Source of the DNA: Brasenia schreberi
Lineage: Eukaryota > Streptophyta > Magnoliopsida > Nymphaeales > Cabombaceae
Assembly (NCBI GenBank): GCA_036023115.1
Contig: JAYKKT010000049.1
Location: 496,001 to 560,000, forward strand
Reading direction: 5' to 3'
DNA length: 64,000 nucleotides
Shown here: piece after piece, positions 22,859 to 33,507 of the stretch
Position numbering within the stretch: position 1 is the first letter of the stretch
Layout: every line of letters starts with the position of its first letter
Program-made: the position numbers and the translations under genes
Notes under the pieces: model-generated
The model's database searches: none
What the model saw: only the letters and a program-made list of their open reading frames with translations
Told to the model about the DNA's origin: nothing

Positions 22859-23430
22859 TGTAGACACATGAAAATTTTCACTCGGGATTCTTAGGCCTGA
22901 AGTGAACCTTTTTCGTGTCTAAGTCGCTTTAGGGCGTACCATCTAGCTTACTCAAACTAGCGAAGTATGTTTTGAAATATCTGATTTATGGGGCGACTGT
23001 GGACAAGTGGGATCTTTTCGTTGTAAACCTTCTTGAACCGGTGCTCAAGGGTCGGTTTAAACGCTTTAGAAAATATCGATTTGAACAAGCATGGACTTTT
23101 GAAAAGAGTATGAAAGTATTTGAGCAATTTGTATGCCTATTTACAGATTTTATTTACGTGGAGTTGCACGTATCTAAGTCTTTCGATTTTATCTACTTAG
23201 GCGGGATGTATGTGCATCAAGTGGCCTAAGATTGGCGTGTTTGCACGGGGTATTCGGGGCTTCTTTGGATGCAAATATGCGCAATATCTCGAGTTTGGCG
23301 GATATGCTATGCAACTCACACAACTTGAATGTAAAACCCGAATTTGAAAGACATAGCTGAAGGGAAATTGCGGAAGGGAGATATAGCTATATCTTAAGAG
23401 CGGAAAGGCTTAATGTGTGCGTGTGTGTTT
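22859..23430 (-). mobile_element. 5' LTR of the main Tat element, truncated
   Basis: Starts TGTAGACACATG and follows 7,001-7,232 then 10,505-10,835 closely. It breaks off at 'gtgtgcgtgtgtgtt'. The next bases are unlike any LTR copy and lead into the 3' flank of the glucosylceramidase pseudogene. About 2.6 kb of LTR is missing. Confidence 0.85.
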
Positions 23431-23574
23431 TCCTTGTTTTTAAGAAATTTGACGAGGCATTGCCTTGGTGTACATTCAGCAGTAAATCATTATATAGATA
23501 ACTTGGCTTCCTGCAATACGCAAGGCAGCCTTCAATACAACAATATAAAGCACGTAAATGACAACGATGAATTT
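23431..23574 (-). other. 3' flank or 3' UTR remnant of the GBA2-like pseudogene
   Basis: About 144 bp between the last codon of the glucosylceramidase reading frame and the broken LTR. No AATAAA is seen on the minus strand. Confidence 0.5.
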
Positions 23575-23899
23575 TCATTTGGAGGCAGAGAAAACATCGC
23601 AATTGCTGAATTGGATAATCAACTCAAATCCGCAGTCTCCTGCAAGTGAAATCATAAAGAGATCGTAACAAGCCCTTGTTCTTTTCCTCCTAGGCAACTT
23701 TAGCAGGTCCGCAACCACTGAATACCCCGTTGGGTGAATGATTAGATTATATGTTTCTATTTTTGTAGCCAAAACTTGTTTCAAATGTTCAGGTGGTGAG
23801 AGTGCCCATTGCATTGCCCAGATAGCAAGGGGCCTCATGTAACAGATGGATCTGTACTCATCTGAACTAGTCCAAGCTTCAGGAGTTTGAAATGCAGAA
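23575..23899 (-). pseudogene. GBA2-like last exon (C-terminus)
   Basis: Acceptor GCGCAG at 23,900, then [31 protein letters not shown] and [19 protein letters not shown] to a stop at 23,575. The FQTPEAW and [11 protein letters not shown] blocks are diagnostic of GH116 C-termini. It joins in frame (split Gly codon GG/T) to the GLG ending of the 32,097 exon. This exon itself has no stop or shift. The 8.2-kb intron before it contains the copia element. Confidence 0.9.
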
Positions 23900-24968
23900 C
23901 TGCGCAAGTAATCATCTTTAGACATCATTACTACAAGATCTAAGGCAGCTACCACTAACAAAGTAGACAATATGAAAAACACAAGTAATCATGTTTAGAC
24001 ATCGTCCATGGGGAGGAGATTGATGCCCACGAAGAAGAAAGATCAATCTCCATCAAATCAATAACTACCACAAGCATCTCCAGGAGTAACTACCACCAAA
24101 GCAGTAATAGGAAAAAAGGATTGCAAATAAAAAACTACACAAATGTAACCAATATATCATCTGCTAGAAACCAAAATATTCCTTGGCGAATTGTGTAGAA
24201 ACTTGAACAAAGCACCTTTAATGAAAGTTGGAGCCCATAGAAAACCATGCTTTATGAAATAGGAAGAATCAAACTTCCTTATTTGATGGATGAACAAGGT
24301 TTCCTACAGGACCTACACTATGAGTTGAGGACCAAGTGCAATAAGAAAGCAGCATGAGAATTGAATGGAAGGTGACATATCTATCGAATGGGAAGAGACA
24401 TTAGGAGGGAATTGAGTAGAGAACAACATAAGAACTGAGAAAAGATAGATACAATTGAATATGGTAGGGTACAAAAGAAAACAAGTAACATGTTTTGATA
24501 AGAGAAACAAGCTTTCCTTGAACAGGGAAGCGTCCTGTCCAAGAACTCTGGAGGGATGTGTTTCAAGTTTTGGGGAAGTAAACTTCCTTGAATGATTCAG
24601 AAGCATGTGATCTGTGTTTCCAAAGCACAAACATGGGAAAAACTATTCTCTAATGCCTTAGTCTTTCCAGCAATCCTGCCATAAACTTTAGTACTATTTT
24701 TACCCTTTGGAGGATAAACAGTACAATGAAATTGATAAATGACAGTTTCACATAGAAAGCTATAATGCAAGCAATAAAGACGTGTCACTATTTGCGCTTT
24801 TATATTGGATTGATGTGCTTAGACTCCATCACGTTATTACTATCGTCAACCAAATATTCATCAATCTCATAAATGATTCATTTTATCAAATCACCCTGGT
24901 GTCATAAGGGATGACAAGAAGGTGCTTGGCTTTGGATCCTGTATTTGGCTTTATGTCAGGTCTATGCT
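23900..24968 (-). other. Intron remnant, no gene seen
   Basis: AT-rich intron sequence of the GBA2-like gene up to the copia insertion. Minus-strand frames of 60-105 codons at 24,313-24,788 show no known motif. Confidence 0.6.
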
Positions 24969-24973
24969 GAAGA

Positions 24974-25410
24974 TGAAGACTTTTGCATACCTTCTTCCTG
25001 AAGATTTCCGATGATGGCTGCCGGATTTCGTGAACCCTCTATTGTCGATAAAGGGAATTGTAGAGATGCAAAAATGCAGCAGAAAATGGCGAGTGTGGGT
25101 GATGGACACGAGGTTCCCACACAGGGACTTGCACTGACAAATAAATATGAGTATTTTGTTTTTCTTCATTTCTCTATGTGTTTCGGTATCTCACAGTGTT
25201 TGTATGTGCCTGCCTTTATAGGCAGGCACTCTCTCCAATTCGTCGTGCTTATCCTCCTGTGGCTTCCCTCATTTGGGAGCTGTAACGGATGACCATTACC
25301 GGAAAATCTGGTAACGGCTATCCGTTACTAGATTAGGGCCTATCCTCAGGTAATGGTTGGATGATCAGTCCAGCCGTTACCCGAGCCGAGAATGGCCACA
25401 TCCTGTAACA
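24974..25410 (-). repeat. Copia 3' LTR
   Basis: 437 bp, TG...CA bounded. Contains 'cctttataggcaggc' (a minus-strand CCTATAAAGG TATA-like motif at about 25,215). Preceded by TSD GAAGA. Confidence 0.9.
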
Positions 25411-25420
25411 TCTCCCACTT
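25411..25420 (-). promoter_or_regulatory. Copia polypurine tract
   Basis: The minus strand reads AAGTGGGAGA directly before the 3' LTR start TGTTACAGG. This is a canonical copia PPT. Confidence 0.8.
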
Positions 25421-25584
25421 GGCCATTCAAGTCAAGTGTATCGACATACTGGTTTTCCTCCCACTTTTCAAGGGTTTTCCCTAGTTATATCGATTCCTGA
25501 TTACTATTGCAATCAGAACCTGTTGTGTGGTTATTTCCCTATACAACAAATCATCCGTTGTATGGTTATTTGCCTATACAACAA

Positions 25585-26351
25585 TCAAACATATCTCAAA
25601 CCCATGTTTCCAACATGTTTTGAGAAGAGTTCCTTTGTTATGCCTTTTGTTAAGGGGTCTGCCAACATGTCTTCCGTTGGCATGTATGAGATGGATATTT
25701 CCTTTCTCATAACCATATCATGAACATAGTGGTATTTTACTATTATATGCTTGCTTTTCGAGCAATCTGCTCCACTCTTAATAAGAGTAATTGCTGCATT
25801 GTTATCATAATAGATAACCACTAGATCGTCTGTTATCTTCAGCTTCAAATCTCGTATGAAGCAACTTATCCAGACAGCATTTGTTACAGCCATACAACAA
25901 GCAACATACTCAGTTTCTTGTGTATGCAACACTACACGACCCTGTTTCTTGCATGCCCAAGAAACAACACCACCTCCAAATAAGAATATTTGACCTGAGG
26001 TTGATTTGCTGTCATGTTTGCTCCCAGCAAAGTCAGCATCTGAGTATCCTACCACTTTCAGTTCATCTGCTTGAAAGCACAGTTTCAAGTCCTTTGTTCC
26101 TTCCAACTAGGATTGCTTTGATATCTACTGACAAGACCAACAACAAAGCTAATATCAGGCCTTGTACATAACGTAGCATACATCAAGCTGCCAACAGCTT
26201 GTCCATAAGGAACATTAGGCTTATCGTCTCCTTCACCAGGACAATCAGCCTTACTCAATTTCACCCCTTTTACAACAAGTGTATCTGCAGACTTGCATTC
26301 ACCTATTTTGAACTTCTTGAGGATATAGTCTATATATCTCTCTTGACTCAA
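25585..26351 (-). pseudogene. Copia RNase H
   Basis: 26,351 to 26,085 gives YIDYILKKFKIGECKS, YGQAVGSLMYATLCTRPDIS and GLVSRYQSNPS (end of RT/connection). 26,106 to 25,585 gives LKLCFQADELKVVGYSDADFAG, a degenerate FLFGGGVVSWACKKQ block, and STEAEY changed to TQETEYVA. It then reads YYDNNAAITLIKSG and SKHIIVKYHYVHD to the MGLRYV end. The two frames overlap and are shifted near 26,100. The copy at 63,190-63,864 shares this family. Confidence 0.9.
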
Positions 26352-26375
26352 GCATAAGAGTCTAGATCCTCTATC

Positions 26376-26993
26376 TCAAGAGATCTTTATACCCAGGATA
26401 TAGGATGCTTCCCCCATATCCTTCATTTCGAACTTGGAGTTCAACCATGACTTGGTTTTGACAATCATCTCATTATCGTTTCTAGTCAACAATATGTCAT
26501 CTACATACAATGATAAGATGACAGAGTGGCTTCCACTGTTCCAGACATATACACAGTGGTCAAGTTTGTTATCCACAAACCTAAGTTCTATAATGGCATT
26601 TTGAAAGGTCAAATACCATTGGCGAGGTGACTGTTTCAGGTCATATAGAGATTTTTTCAACCTATATACTCTATCTTCTTGGCCTTCAACCACAAATCCT
26701 TCGGGCTATTGCATGTATATGATTTCTTCTAAATCACCATTTAGAAAGGCTGTCTTTACATTTAACTGATGTAAATCTAAATCATAGTATGCAGATATTG
26801 CTAGGATTATCTGTATGGATGCAAATTTCATAACTAGGGAATATGTCTCAACATAATCTATCCCCTCCTTTTGCAAAAACCCCTTTACAACCAACCTCAC
26901 TTTAAACTTGTTGATTATACCATCGACCTTGTATTTCTTTTTCAGAACCCATTTATAGCCTATAGCTTTACTTCCTTTTGGCAAATCAGTCAA
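26376..26993 (-). pseudogene. Copia reverse transcriptase
   Basis: LPKGSKAIGYKWVLKKK, VKGFLQKEGIDYVETYS, LDLHQLNVKTAFLNGDLEE, VYRLKKSLYDLKQSPRQWY and the active site LYVDDILLTRND give a complete copia RT. A stop near 26,703 splits it, where relatives read a continuous EIYMxQPEG motif. Confidence 0.92.
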
Positions 26994-27345
26994 TTTCTAG
27001 ACTTGGTTTTCTCAATGGATTCAATTTCATCATCCATGGCTTTCTCTGAGTTTTTGCTTTTGATGAGTTCATTGCTTGCTGATAAGTCAAGTTATTAGTC
27101 AACTTATCTAAATCTACTGAATTACACACTTCTTCTGTAAGATAAGTGTAATAATCCTTTAAGTAGGACGGAGTGGCTCTTGGCCTCTTATGTCCACTTA
27201 AGGTATCGGTAGTTTCAGGAAGATCTTCTATGGGCTCAAAAGATGATTGGTCTAAATCTACCAAATCATCAACACATTCTTCATTATTTTCCAGGATGTA
27301 ATTCTTAGTATCCTCTATGAATTCAACATCTCTACTTTCAATGAG

Positions 27346-28369
27346 TCAGTGATCCTTGTGATAAAACAGATATCCTTTTGAACATTTTGGATATCCAATG
27401 AATATACATCTCAAGGACCTGTTGTCTAGCTTATCTCTAGACTCATCAAGGATCTTCACGTGTGCAATAGATCCCCACCTCCTAAGATGACCTAGGTTGG
27501 GTTTTCTTCCAAACCATATCTCATATAGTGTAGTGAATACAACTTTACATGGTACTTTGTTGAGTATGTAAACAGTTGTACTTACTGCTTCTCCCCAGAA
27601 TACTCTTGAAAGAGAGGCATCAATCAACATAGACCTTGTCATGTTCAACAAGGTTCTATTGTATCTTTCAGCTACACCATTTTGCTGAGGTATCTTGGGC
27701 ATTGTATTTTATTTAGCAATACCAAAGTTTTTGCAAAATTCTAAGAATTCTGCCAAGGTATACTCACCTCCTTTGTCTGATCTCAAGACTTTGATCGAAT
27801 GCCCTAATTGATTTTCTACTTCTTGCTTATATCCTTTAAAAGCATCAAGTGCCTCTTATTTATGTGCCAAAAGATATATATATATATATATCTAGAGTAA
27901 TCATCGATAAAGATTATAAAGTAACCCTTTCCTCGATGTGTCTTTACTCTAAAAGGTCCACATAAATCTGTGTGAATAATTTCTAACAGGGTTGCTGCCC
28001 TTCTTATTTTCTTGGGAAAGACTTTCCTTGTATACAAGCTTCACACTTGTTGAAAGTCTTTTTCTCAAATCATGACAATAAGTCAAAGTTGGATAATTTC
28101 CTCAACTTTTCCAGACTTATATGTCCTAGGCGTTTATGCCACATATTCACATCAACAGAAAATGCACTCTCAATATAAGTAGAAGATGGATGATTTTCAT
28201 TATCAGATAACTTGAACAATCCTTGTTCTACATCAAATTCACTTGAGAACAAGATTCTCCCATGTTTGCCCACGATCACCTTGTTAGGTATAAACCTAAC
28301 TTCAAAACCCTTCTTAACTAAGGCAAGGATCGAGACCAGATTGTGCCTTATAGATGACACAATTAACAC
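27346..28369 (-). pseudogene. Copia integrase
   Basis: The zinc region MWHKRLGHISLEKLRKL...CEACIQGKS (HHCC) is split by a stop. The core has HTDLCGPF and FIDDYSRY; then IPQQNGVAERYNRTLLNMTRSML and FWGEAVSTTVYILNKVP carry the catalytic Glu. The segment between (27,703-27,816) has GGEYT-like text with a stop. A short TA-repeat at 27,874-27,892 expanded inside the core (YIYIYIFWHI). It is inactive. Confidence 0.9.
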
Positions 28370-28393
28370 ATCGGTTAGTACAATTGGTTTGCC

Positions 28394-28720
28394 TTATACA
28401 AATATTCGAAAGGATCCAATACCTAGAACATTTGAGAAAGTATTGTTTCCCATATACACACGATGTTCTTCGGGTTGATATTCCTTTAGGTCCATTGCCC
28501 CTTCCTTGGTCTTCGAGGTATGTCTTGTAGCTCTCGAGTCTATCCACCAACCTGTAATTGGGCGGTCCAAGTATAGGCATTCTGAAATTACGCAGATTAT
28601 ATCCTGCTTCTCTGACTGTCTGCGCTGTGGATTGTTTCCTCTACCTTTCTTGTTACGGCAATCCTTTTTGTAGTGTCCCATCTTTCCACAGTTGAAACAC
28701 TTGATCCGAGAAGTGGCTTC
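28394..28720 (-). pseudogene. Copia zinc knuckle and protease
   Basis: CFNCGKMGHYKKDC (Cx2Cx4Hx4C) at about 28,700 is the gag nucleocapsid knuckle. The protease site that follows reads WWIDSRATRH where relatives have DSGAT, so the catalytic Gly is changed to Arg. A stop precedes the knuckle. Confidence 0.85.
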
Positions 28721-28975
28721 CTACGATTTTTTAAAACTTTGATTGCCTTTCTTGTTATTCTTGCCGAACCTTTTATTTGGTTTCTTTTTCTGGTTGGTTT
28801 TGAAGCTAGACGCCAACTCATCCTGAACCACTAGTAATTTCTCCTTTTTGTTTTTGAGCATATGTTCTTGCTCAATTACTAGTTTTAGGGACAACTAAGA
28901 AAGGTTGATTTTAGGCCATAATCTTAAGGCAATGGTGACCATATTCCATGATGGAGGTAGACTGTTCAGTATGAT

Positions 28976-29446
28976 TCATATCTGTATCGGTTCAGAAATA
29001 ACTGATTTTGCTACGGCTAAGTCTCTAGCTATCACCAGCATGTGATTTACATGCTCTACTATATTTTCTCCTTCTTTCATTCTGAAGGAGTTGTATTTCT
29101 TTAGTAGCAACTGCACATGTAATTTTGCAGTTGTATCATACTTAGCTGTTAGTGAGTCAAACATCTCTTTCGCGGTCTCATATTCTTCAAAGACCCTAAT
29201 CAGGTCATCCTCCATGTAGGTTAACATGATTGTTCTTGCTATGGTATCGTCCTTTAGAAATATTTTATACATTTCTATTTATTGCTGACTTGCGTTTGGC
29301 GGTAGAGGATGCATTGTTTCCTTTAAGACATACTCTATACCTTCTAGTGTTAGAGCTAGTTGAATTCTTCTCTTCCAAGTTTGGAAGTTCAGACCGTTTA
29401 ATTTTTCTGTTTTTGCTAGTTCGGACACACATATCCTAGAACTCAT
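28976..29446 (-). pseudogene. Copia gag
   Basis: From MSSRICVSELAKTEKLNGLNFQTWKRRI (likely true start, 29,446) through a single in-frame TAA near 29,279 to IARTIMLTYMEDDLIRVFEEYETAKEMFDSL and LLLKKYNSFRMKEGENIVEHVNHM. This is the UBN2-type gag of plant copia elements. More stops follow at 28,976 and about 28,900. Confidence 0.85.
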
Positions 29447-29559
29447 TTTTATGTGTTTGGCAAAAATAGCAATCAAGCGGTCTAAAAGGAAACAAAAAAC
29501 AAAAGCACACATAGCAAGAGACATGTTAAAGTGATGAAGCAGATAATCTTTCAAAAAAT

Positions 29560-30324
29560 TTCTAAGGGGTTTTCTGCCTCAACCCCTAAAAAGGATACCA
29601 AGGGATAAATTTAGAATTTTATCTATTTGTCCTCTTTTGTAATTTCGTAAAACCATGAGAACAAACTTGTAAAATTTGTAACTGATAGGGGTTACAATCA
29701 TAATTTTAACCCTCAGGGTGAATCTGTAATTTTTCAAAAGAACAGGGGTAAACCCATCTTTTAACTGAGTGGCAGAATTGAAATTATTCAAATCGTGTTG
29801 GATAAAATCATAAAATGATAGCCCCCAGTTTTTCTATAAATTTTAAAAACAACCAAGGGGTAAAACTGTCATTTTACCATGGCAACTGCGTAATATTTGA
29901 AAAGGGTCAGGGGTAGTTTTGTCTTTTTGACACAAACCACGGCGCAATTTTCCAAAACAGTGATTTTTGATTTCTTTTTAATATAGAAACGCTTAAAAGT
30001 GTTTTACAGAGGGATCTCTCTGGAATGTTCCAAGAGAGAGAGAGAGAGTAATAGGGAGGAAGAGTGCCGGAGAGAGGAGGTCGGAGGGGTCGCTCTGGCC
30101 GTTCGTCGGCTGTCGATTGTCGGCGGGTTCCTCGCTTCTTATTTTGCCGGCCTTCCTTGCTTCGGCTCGTGCCTTTTGGGCTTCAGGCTTTTCCGGCCTG
30201 CCTTGGGCTTTTTGGCGGCCTCCCTTTGGGTTTTCCTTTCGCCGCCTCTGCCTACTGCCGCCTTCTCTCATCCGATTTTTTTATTTTATTTTATTTTGAT
30301 TCTCCCTTTCTCTTTTGTAGGGAA
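29560..30324 (-). mobile_element. Copia 5' leader between PBS and gag
   Basis: About 0.77 kb of untranslated leader with a GA-run at about 30,030-30,048. Frames of 60-130 codons on either strand are low-complexity Gly/Arg/Phe text and I do not call them genes. Confidence 0.65.
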
Positions 30325-30340
30325 CCAGGCCCTGATACCA
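30325..30340 (-). promoter_or_regulatory. Copia primer binding site (initiator tRNA-Met type)
   Basis: The minus strand reads TGGTATCAGGGCCTGG next to the 5' LTR. It differs at one base from the common TGGTATCAGAGCCTGG of plant copia elements. Confidence 0.9.
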
Positions 30341-30341
30341 A

Positions 30342-30750
30342 TGAAGACTTTTGCGTACCTTCTTCCTCAGTCTTAAGATTTCCGATGATGGCCGCCGGAT
30401 TCCGTGAATCCTCTGTTGTCGATACAGGAACTTGCAGAGATGCAAAAATGCAGTGAAAAATGGTGAGTGTGGGTGATGGACATGAGGTTCCCACACAGGG
30501 GCTTGCACAAACGAATATAGTATGAGTATTTTGTTTTTCTCTGTTTCTCTCTGTATTTCGGTATCTCACAGTGTTTGTATGTGCTTGCCTTTATAGGCAG
30601 ACGCTCCCCCATTCATCGTGCTTATCCTCCTATGGCTTCCCTCATCTGGGAGTTGTAACGGACGACGTTTTCCGGTAATGGCCGTCCGTTACTAGATCAG
30701 GGCCTATCCTCAGGTAATACCCGAGCTGAGAATGGCCACATCCTGTAACA
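30342..30750 (-). repeat. Copia 5' LTR
   Basis: 409 bp, same termini as 24,974-25,410, followed by TSD GAAGA. Confidence 0.9.
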
Positions 30751-30755
30751 GAAGA

Positions 30756-32096
30756 GATGCTTGCTTTTGGCTGGAGCCCTCTAATTTTCAAACTGCATGG
30801 ATCTGTGTTCAACTTTAGGCGTACCTGATATGCAAACAGGTAACTACAACATTTATAAACAACCGGATTAAACCTCATTTTCTACTCATGTGTCTGAGAC
30901 TTGGCTGAACTCAAATCTAAGCAAGAGCATACAGGCATGTTATAATTATCTTTACTCCAAAGCTTCTGCTAAGAAGGTCCAATTTACTTTTTCCTTTTGG
31001 TGTTTGTGCACGTGCTCTGCATGACCAATTATGCATTCCATGTCATGCACAAATGGGTTATAAGTAATGTATGCTCTAATATATATTTATCTAATCCCCA
31101 TCCAGGTTTTCTGTTAATTTCTAAGAGAGAAATTTTCTTATATGGCATCATATAACTCAAGGAGACGACCAAAAGGACTAGTACAAGAAGCCCATAGTTG
31201 CTCCTCCACCATGTGTGGATGGATAATCAACTGCATAATTGTATGAAATAGTTTCCCTTTGAGTAAATGGGCTTAAGTAAATCGCCAAATCAACATAGGT
31301 GGCATTCACCGAGTCAACATACCAGATTGAACCATTGTGTGTAATAATTGACCTTGATGTAGCATAGTATAAATATCCACCATTTTGTAAGGTGATTGCT
31401 CCTTGAGTAGGTGGATTTGAGCAATCATCTCAATAGGTAGTAGTACAAGGCATGATAACTTGCCTCCTAGTTGGTTCAAAGCTATCAAGGTCACTTATAT
31501 CCATAATAATGGTGGGCTCATCTATCCGTCATAGGTCACTACTTTATGAAGAGTAGGTGAGAGATTGTTCATCATTGTTGACATTCGATATTGAATCGGT
31601 CATTTTGATGATCTTTGATTCATAATAAGACCCATCAGGAACTGATTTATCATCAGTTATCACTGAAACATCGATGGTTTCTTTGTCTTCTAAGAAGTAG
31701 ATGCAAGCGAATTGAAACTCGACTGTTTCTTCATCTTTTGAGTAGTTGTGAGCCAATTGAAAATCATTGATAGTGTCAAAGACCGATTTTTCATTATCTT
31801 AAACTTTACTAACTCTATATCAAAAGTTGGTGTTACAACGATAGTAAAATCTACCAATTTAATGTCAACCAAATATGTAAGAGTTGCTTAATAACTCAGT
31901 TGAGACAAAACACTAGTTGAATTGATGACTCCATCAACTAAACTTTTTGAACTCGTTAGTTCCTTAATTGATGCTCTTAATAGCACTAAAACAAATTTCT
32001 CATTCAAACAACATATATCTGAAATTTATTATTTATTACACTTATGAACGTATACTTATTTTTGTACTTATTTATTCACGTGGATGATGGAGTTAC
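30756..32096 (-). other. Intron remnant with unidentified coding-like stretch
   Basis: No known gene is seen. Between about 31,190 and 31,500 the minus strand reads a long, nearly open amino-acid text with blocks AITLQNGGYLYYATSRS, HNGSIWYVDSVNATYVDL and YAVDYPSTHGGGATMGF. Further open frames at 31,544-31,756 and 31,690-31,872 are Asp/Glu/Ser-rich. The phrasing looks like a decayed protein gene, probably from a mobile element. I do not recognise the family. Confidence 0.4.
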
Positions 32097-32386
32097 CCGA
32101 GTCCGTCTTGAGACCAAACAGTTTCATACACTCCTCATGCAGTTGTAAAAGCTTGCTCTTCCAAGCCTTCTTGAATCATGGTAGCAGCTAAACCATATGT
32201 CACTCCTGGCCACACCTCTCTTGACTGTATTGCAGTTGTATCAATTTTTCCATCTGGTAGCATCCCATTGACTGCTCCCCGTGTTCCTTCTTTAAATTTC
32301 ACCACGTTGAAGTCATAAATCTTCTGAAGTGCCTTCGTGCTTTGGTTTTATCCACAATTGGTGCAAGACCACATGTCCTTGTGTAC
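32097..32386 (-). pseudogene. GBA2-like exon (GAVNGM...IQSREVW)
   Basis: Acceptor TTGTAG, then [17 protein letters not shown], a frameshift at about 32,330, [55 protein letters not shown] and EEQAFTTA. An in-frame TGA (32,135-32,137) follows, then GVYETVWSQDGLG and the donor GTAACT. GAVNGM and [22 protein letters not shown] are strongly conserved from plants to the human enzyme. Confidence 0.92.
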
Positions 32387-33463
32387 CTACAAATAGATTG
32401 TTATTCTTCAGAATACATGTGCGCTAGATTTGACAATGCTATTAAGTCAAAACATTCAGGACGAAGTGTAGCATGTAGGAGATGTGCTGCAGAAGCAGAA
32501 CCAGTGCCCATTTGAATGGAGATACACACTACCAATGAACAGTTAAAAGAGTGTTTCATTGCCGTGACAATGGCAGACATTCTTCCACTGATGTTTTAGA
32601 ACGTCAGGAGCCACCCTGAATTCCAAAAATCTATCTATTTTGTGTAAGTTTACAACATCCAATTGGGATTTTGATTTGCATCATGCATGACTCATGCATT
32701 TTCCATAACAGCCCCACCACAATCGACAATAGAATTTAGATTGGACTCCACTGTCGGGCACATCAAATGCACCCACAAGACCAAGAGAAAAATGTTAGCA
32801 TAGTTAAGGCTCTGACAGAGAAAAACAAAAGGATGAACATGAATTTAAAATGAATGAGATTAAATCACATAGCAGACATGAAACTGAGAAACCAAATACC
32901 TATGTTATCTATAGCGCGCTATAGCGTTATAGCAGAACAAAAACTGCCATAGCGTGTTTATTATAGGGGGCATCCATTCAGGGCACTGTTACTATACAAT
33001 ACCTATTTGGGTTGGGTCGATCCCGAACCAAGAAAACATAAAATGCTAAACCCAAAAGTGATTTGCATCTGCATCTCTGTCTTGCCTCTCTCTCCCGCCT
33101 CTCACGTATGTAGTTGCATATGTTCTCTCTGCCACCAACAGTAAGCAGCCTCCACCGATGGCCACCGCCTCCGCTTTTCATTGCCTTCCTCCTCCATAGG
33201 TAAGTTATCTCTCTTTCTCCGGCTCCGCCTTCTGTCGCCTTCTCTCTCTTAATTTTTTTGGTTTTCTTTGAACCATTGGATTGGGATTCACTTTCATTCG
33301 ATACTCACTCAAACTATTGGTACTTTCATATTCTCAAAGTGCTTTGCGCCTTATATTAATAACATCATGCTATATAATTTTATTATTGAATGTTTTAAGC
33401 CTCATGTTGGGTGTTATCTTTGATCAACATGATTATCTTGATAATCATTCAACAAGAGTGTAG
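32387..33463 (-). other. Intron remnant; possible small TE piece at its centre
   Basis: No gene is seen. CTATAGCGCGCTATAG (32,911-32,926) is a perfect 16-bp palindrome within further CTATAGCG/GTTATAGC motifs, the kind of text found near DNA-transposon ends. A CT-rich tract and a GTAAG-like site near 33,200 may be its leader. Frames here have no known motif. Confidence 0.4.
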
Positions 33464-33507
33464 ATGAATGAAAAATGACAACAATAACAACTAAGCCTTT
33501 TCTCATA

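Larger units (their letters stand above)
7001..23430 (-). mobile_element. Main Tat-lineage Ty3/gypsy retrotransposon, degenerate, nested
   Basis: A minus-strand element. Its 3' LTR is 7,001-7,232 plus 10,505-13,471 (3,199 bp once the insert is removed), with the PPT at 13,472. The internal region holds gag, protease, RT, RNase H, a second RNase H and integrase in the gypsy order, up to the PBS at 22,837. The 5' LTR runs from 22,859 and is cut at about 23,430. Tat assignment rests on the second (archaeal-type) RNase H domain after RT/RH and on the gag and protease motifs. All frames are broken. About 15 differences by eye separate the first 232 bp of the two LTRs, so it is not a recent insertion. 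Confidence 0.85.
24974..30750 (-). mobile_element. Ty1/copia retrotransposon with TSD GAAGA
   Basis: 5,777 bp, minus strand. LTRs are 24,974-25,410 (437 bp) and 30,342-30,750 (409 bp), both TGAAGACTTTTGC...CCTGTAACA. GAAGA flanks both ends (24,969-24,973 and 30,751-30,755). The PBS is at 30,325-30,340 and the PPT at 25,411-25,420. Internal order is gag, zinc knuckle, protease, integrase, RT, RNase H, as in copia. Stops in gag and pol make it non-autonomous. The left LTR has about 28 extra bp near 25,357 ('tggatgatcagtcc'). It is inserted in the last intron of the GBA2-like pseudogene, in the same orientation as the gene. Confidence 0.95.

Noticed and set aside
23413..23649. 78-codon plus-strand frame
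   Set aside because: It straddles the broken LTR edge and the antisense of the GBA2-like last exon.
29999..30456. 125-130-codon plus-strand frames
   Set aside because: They overlap the copia leader, PBS and LTR on the opposite strand and read low-complexity Arg/Phe text.
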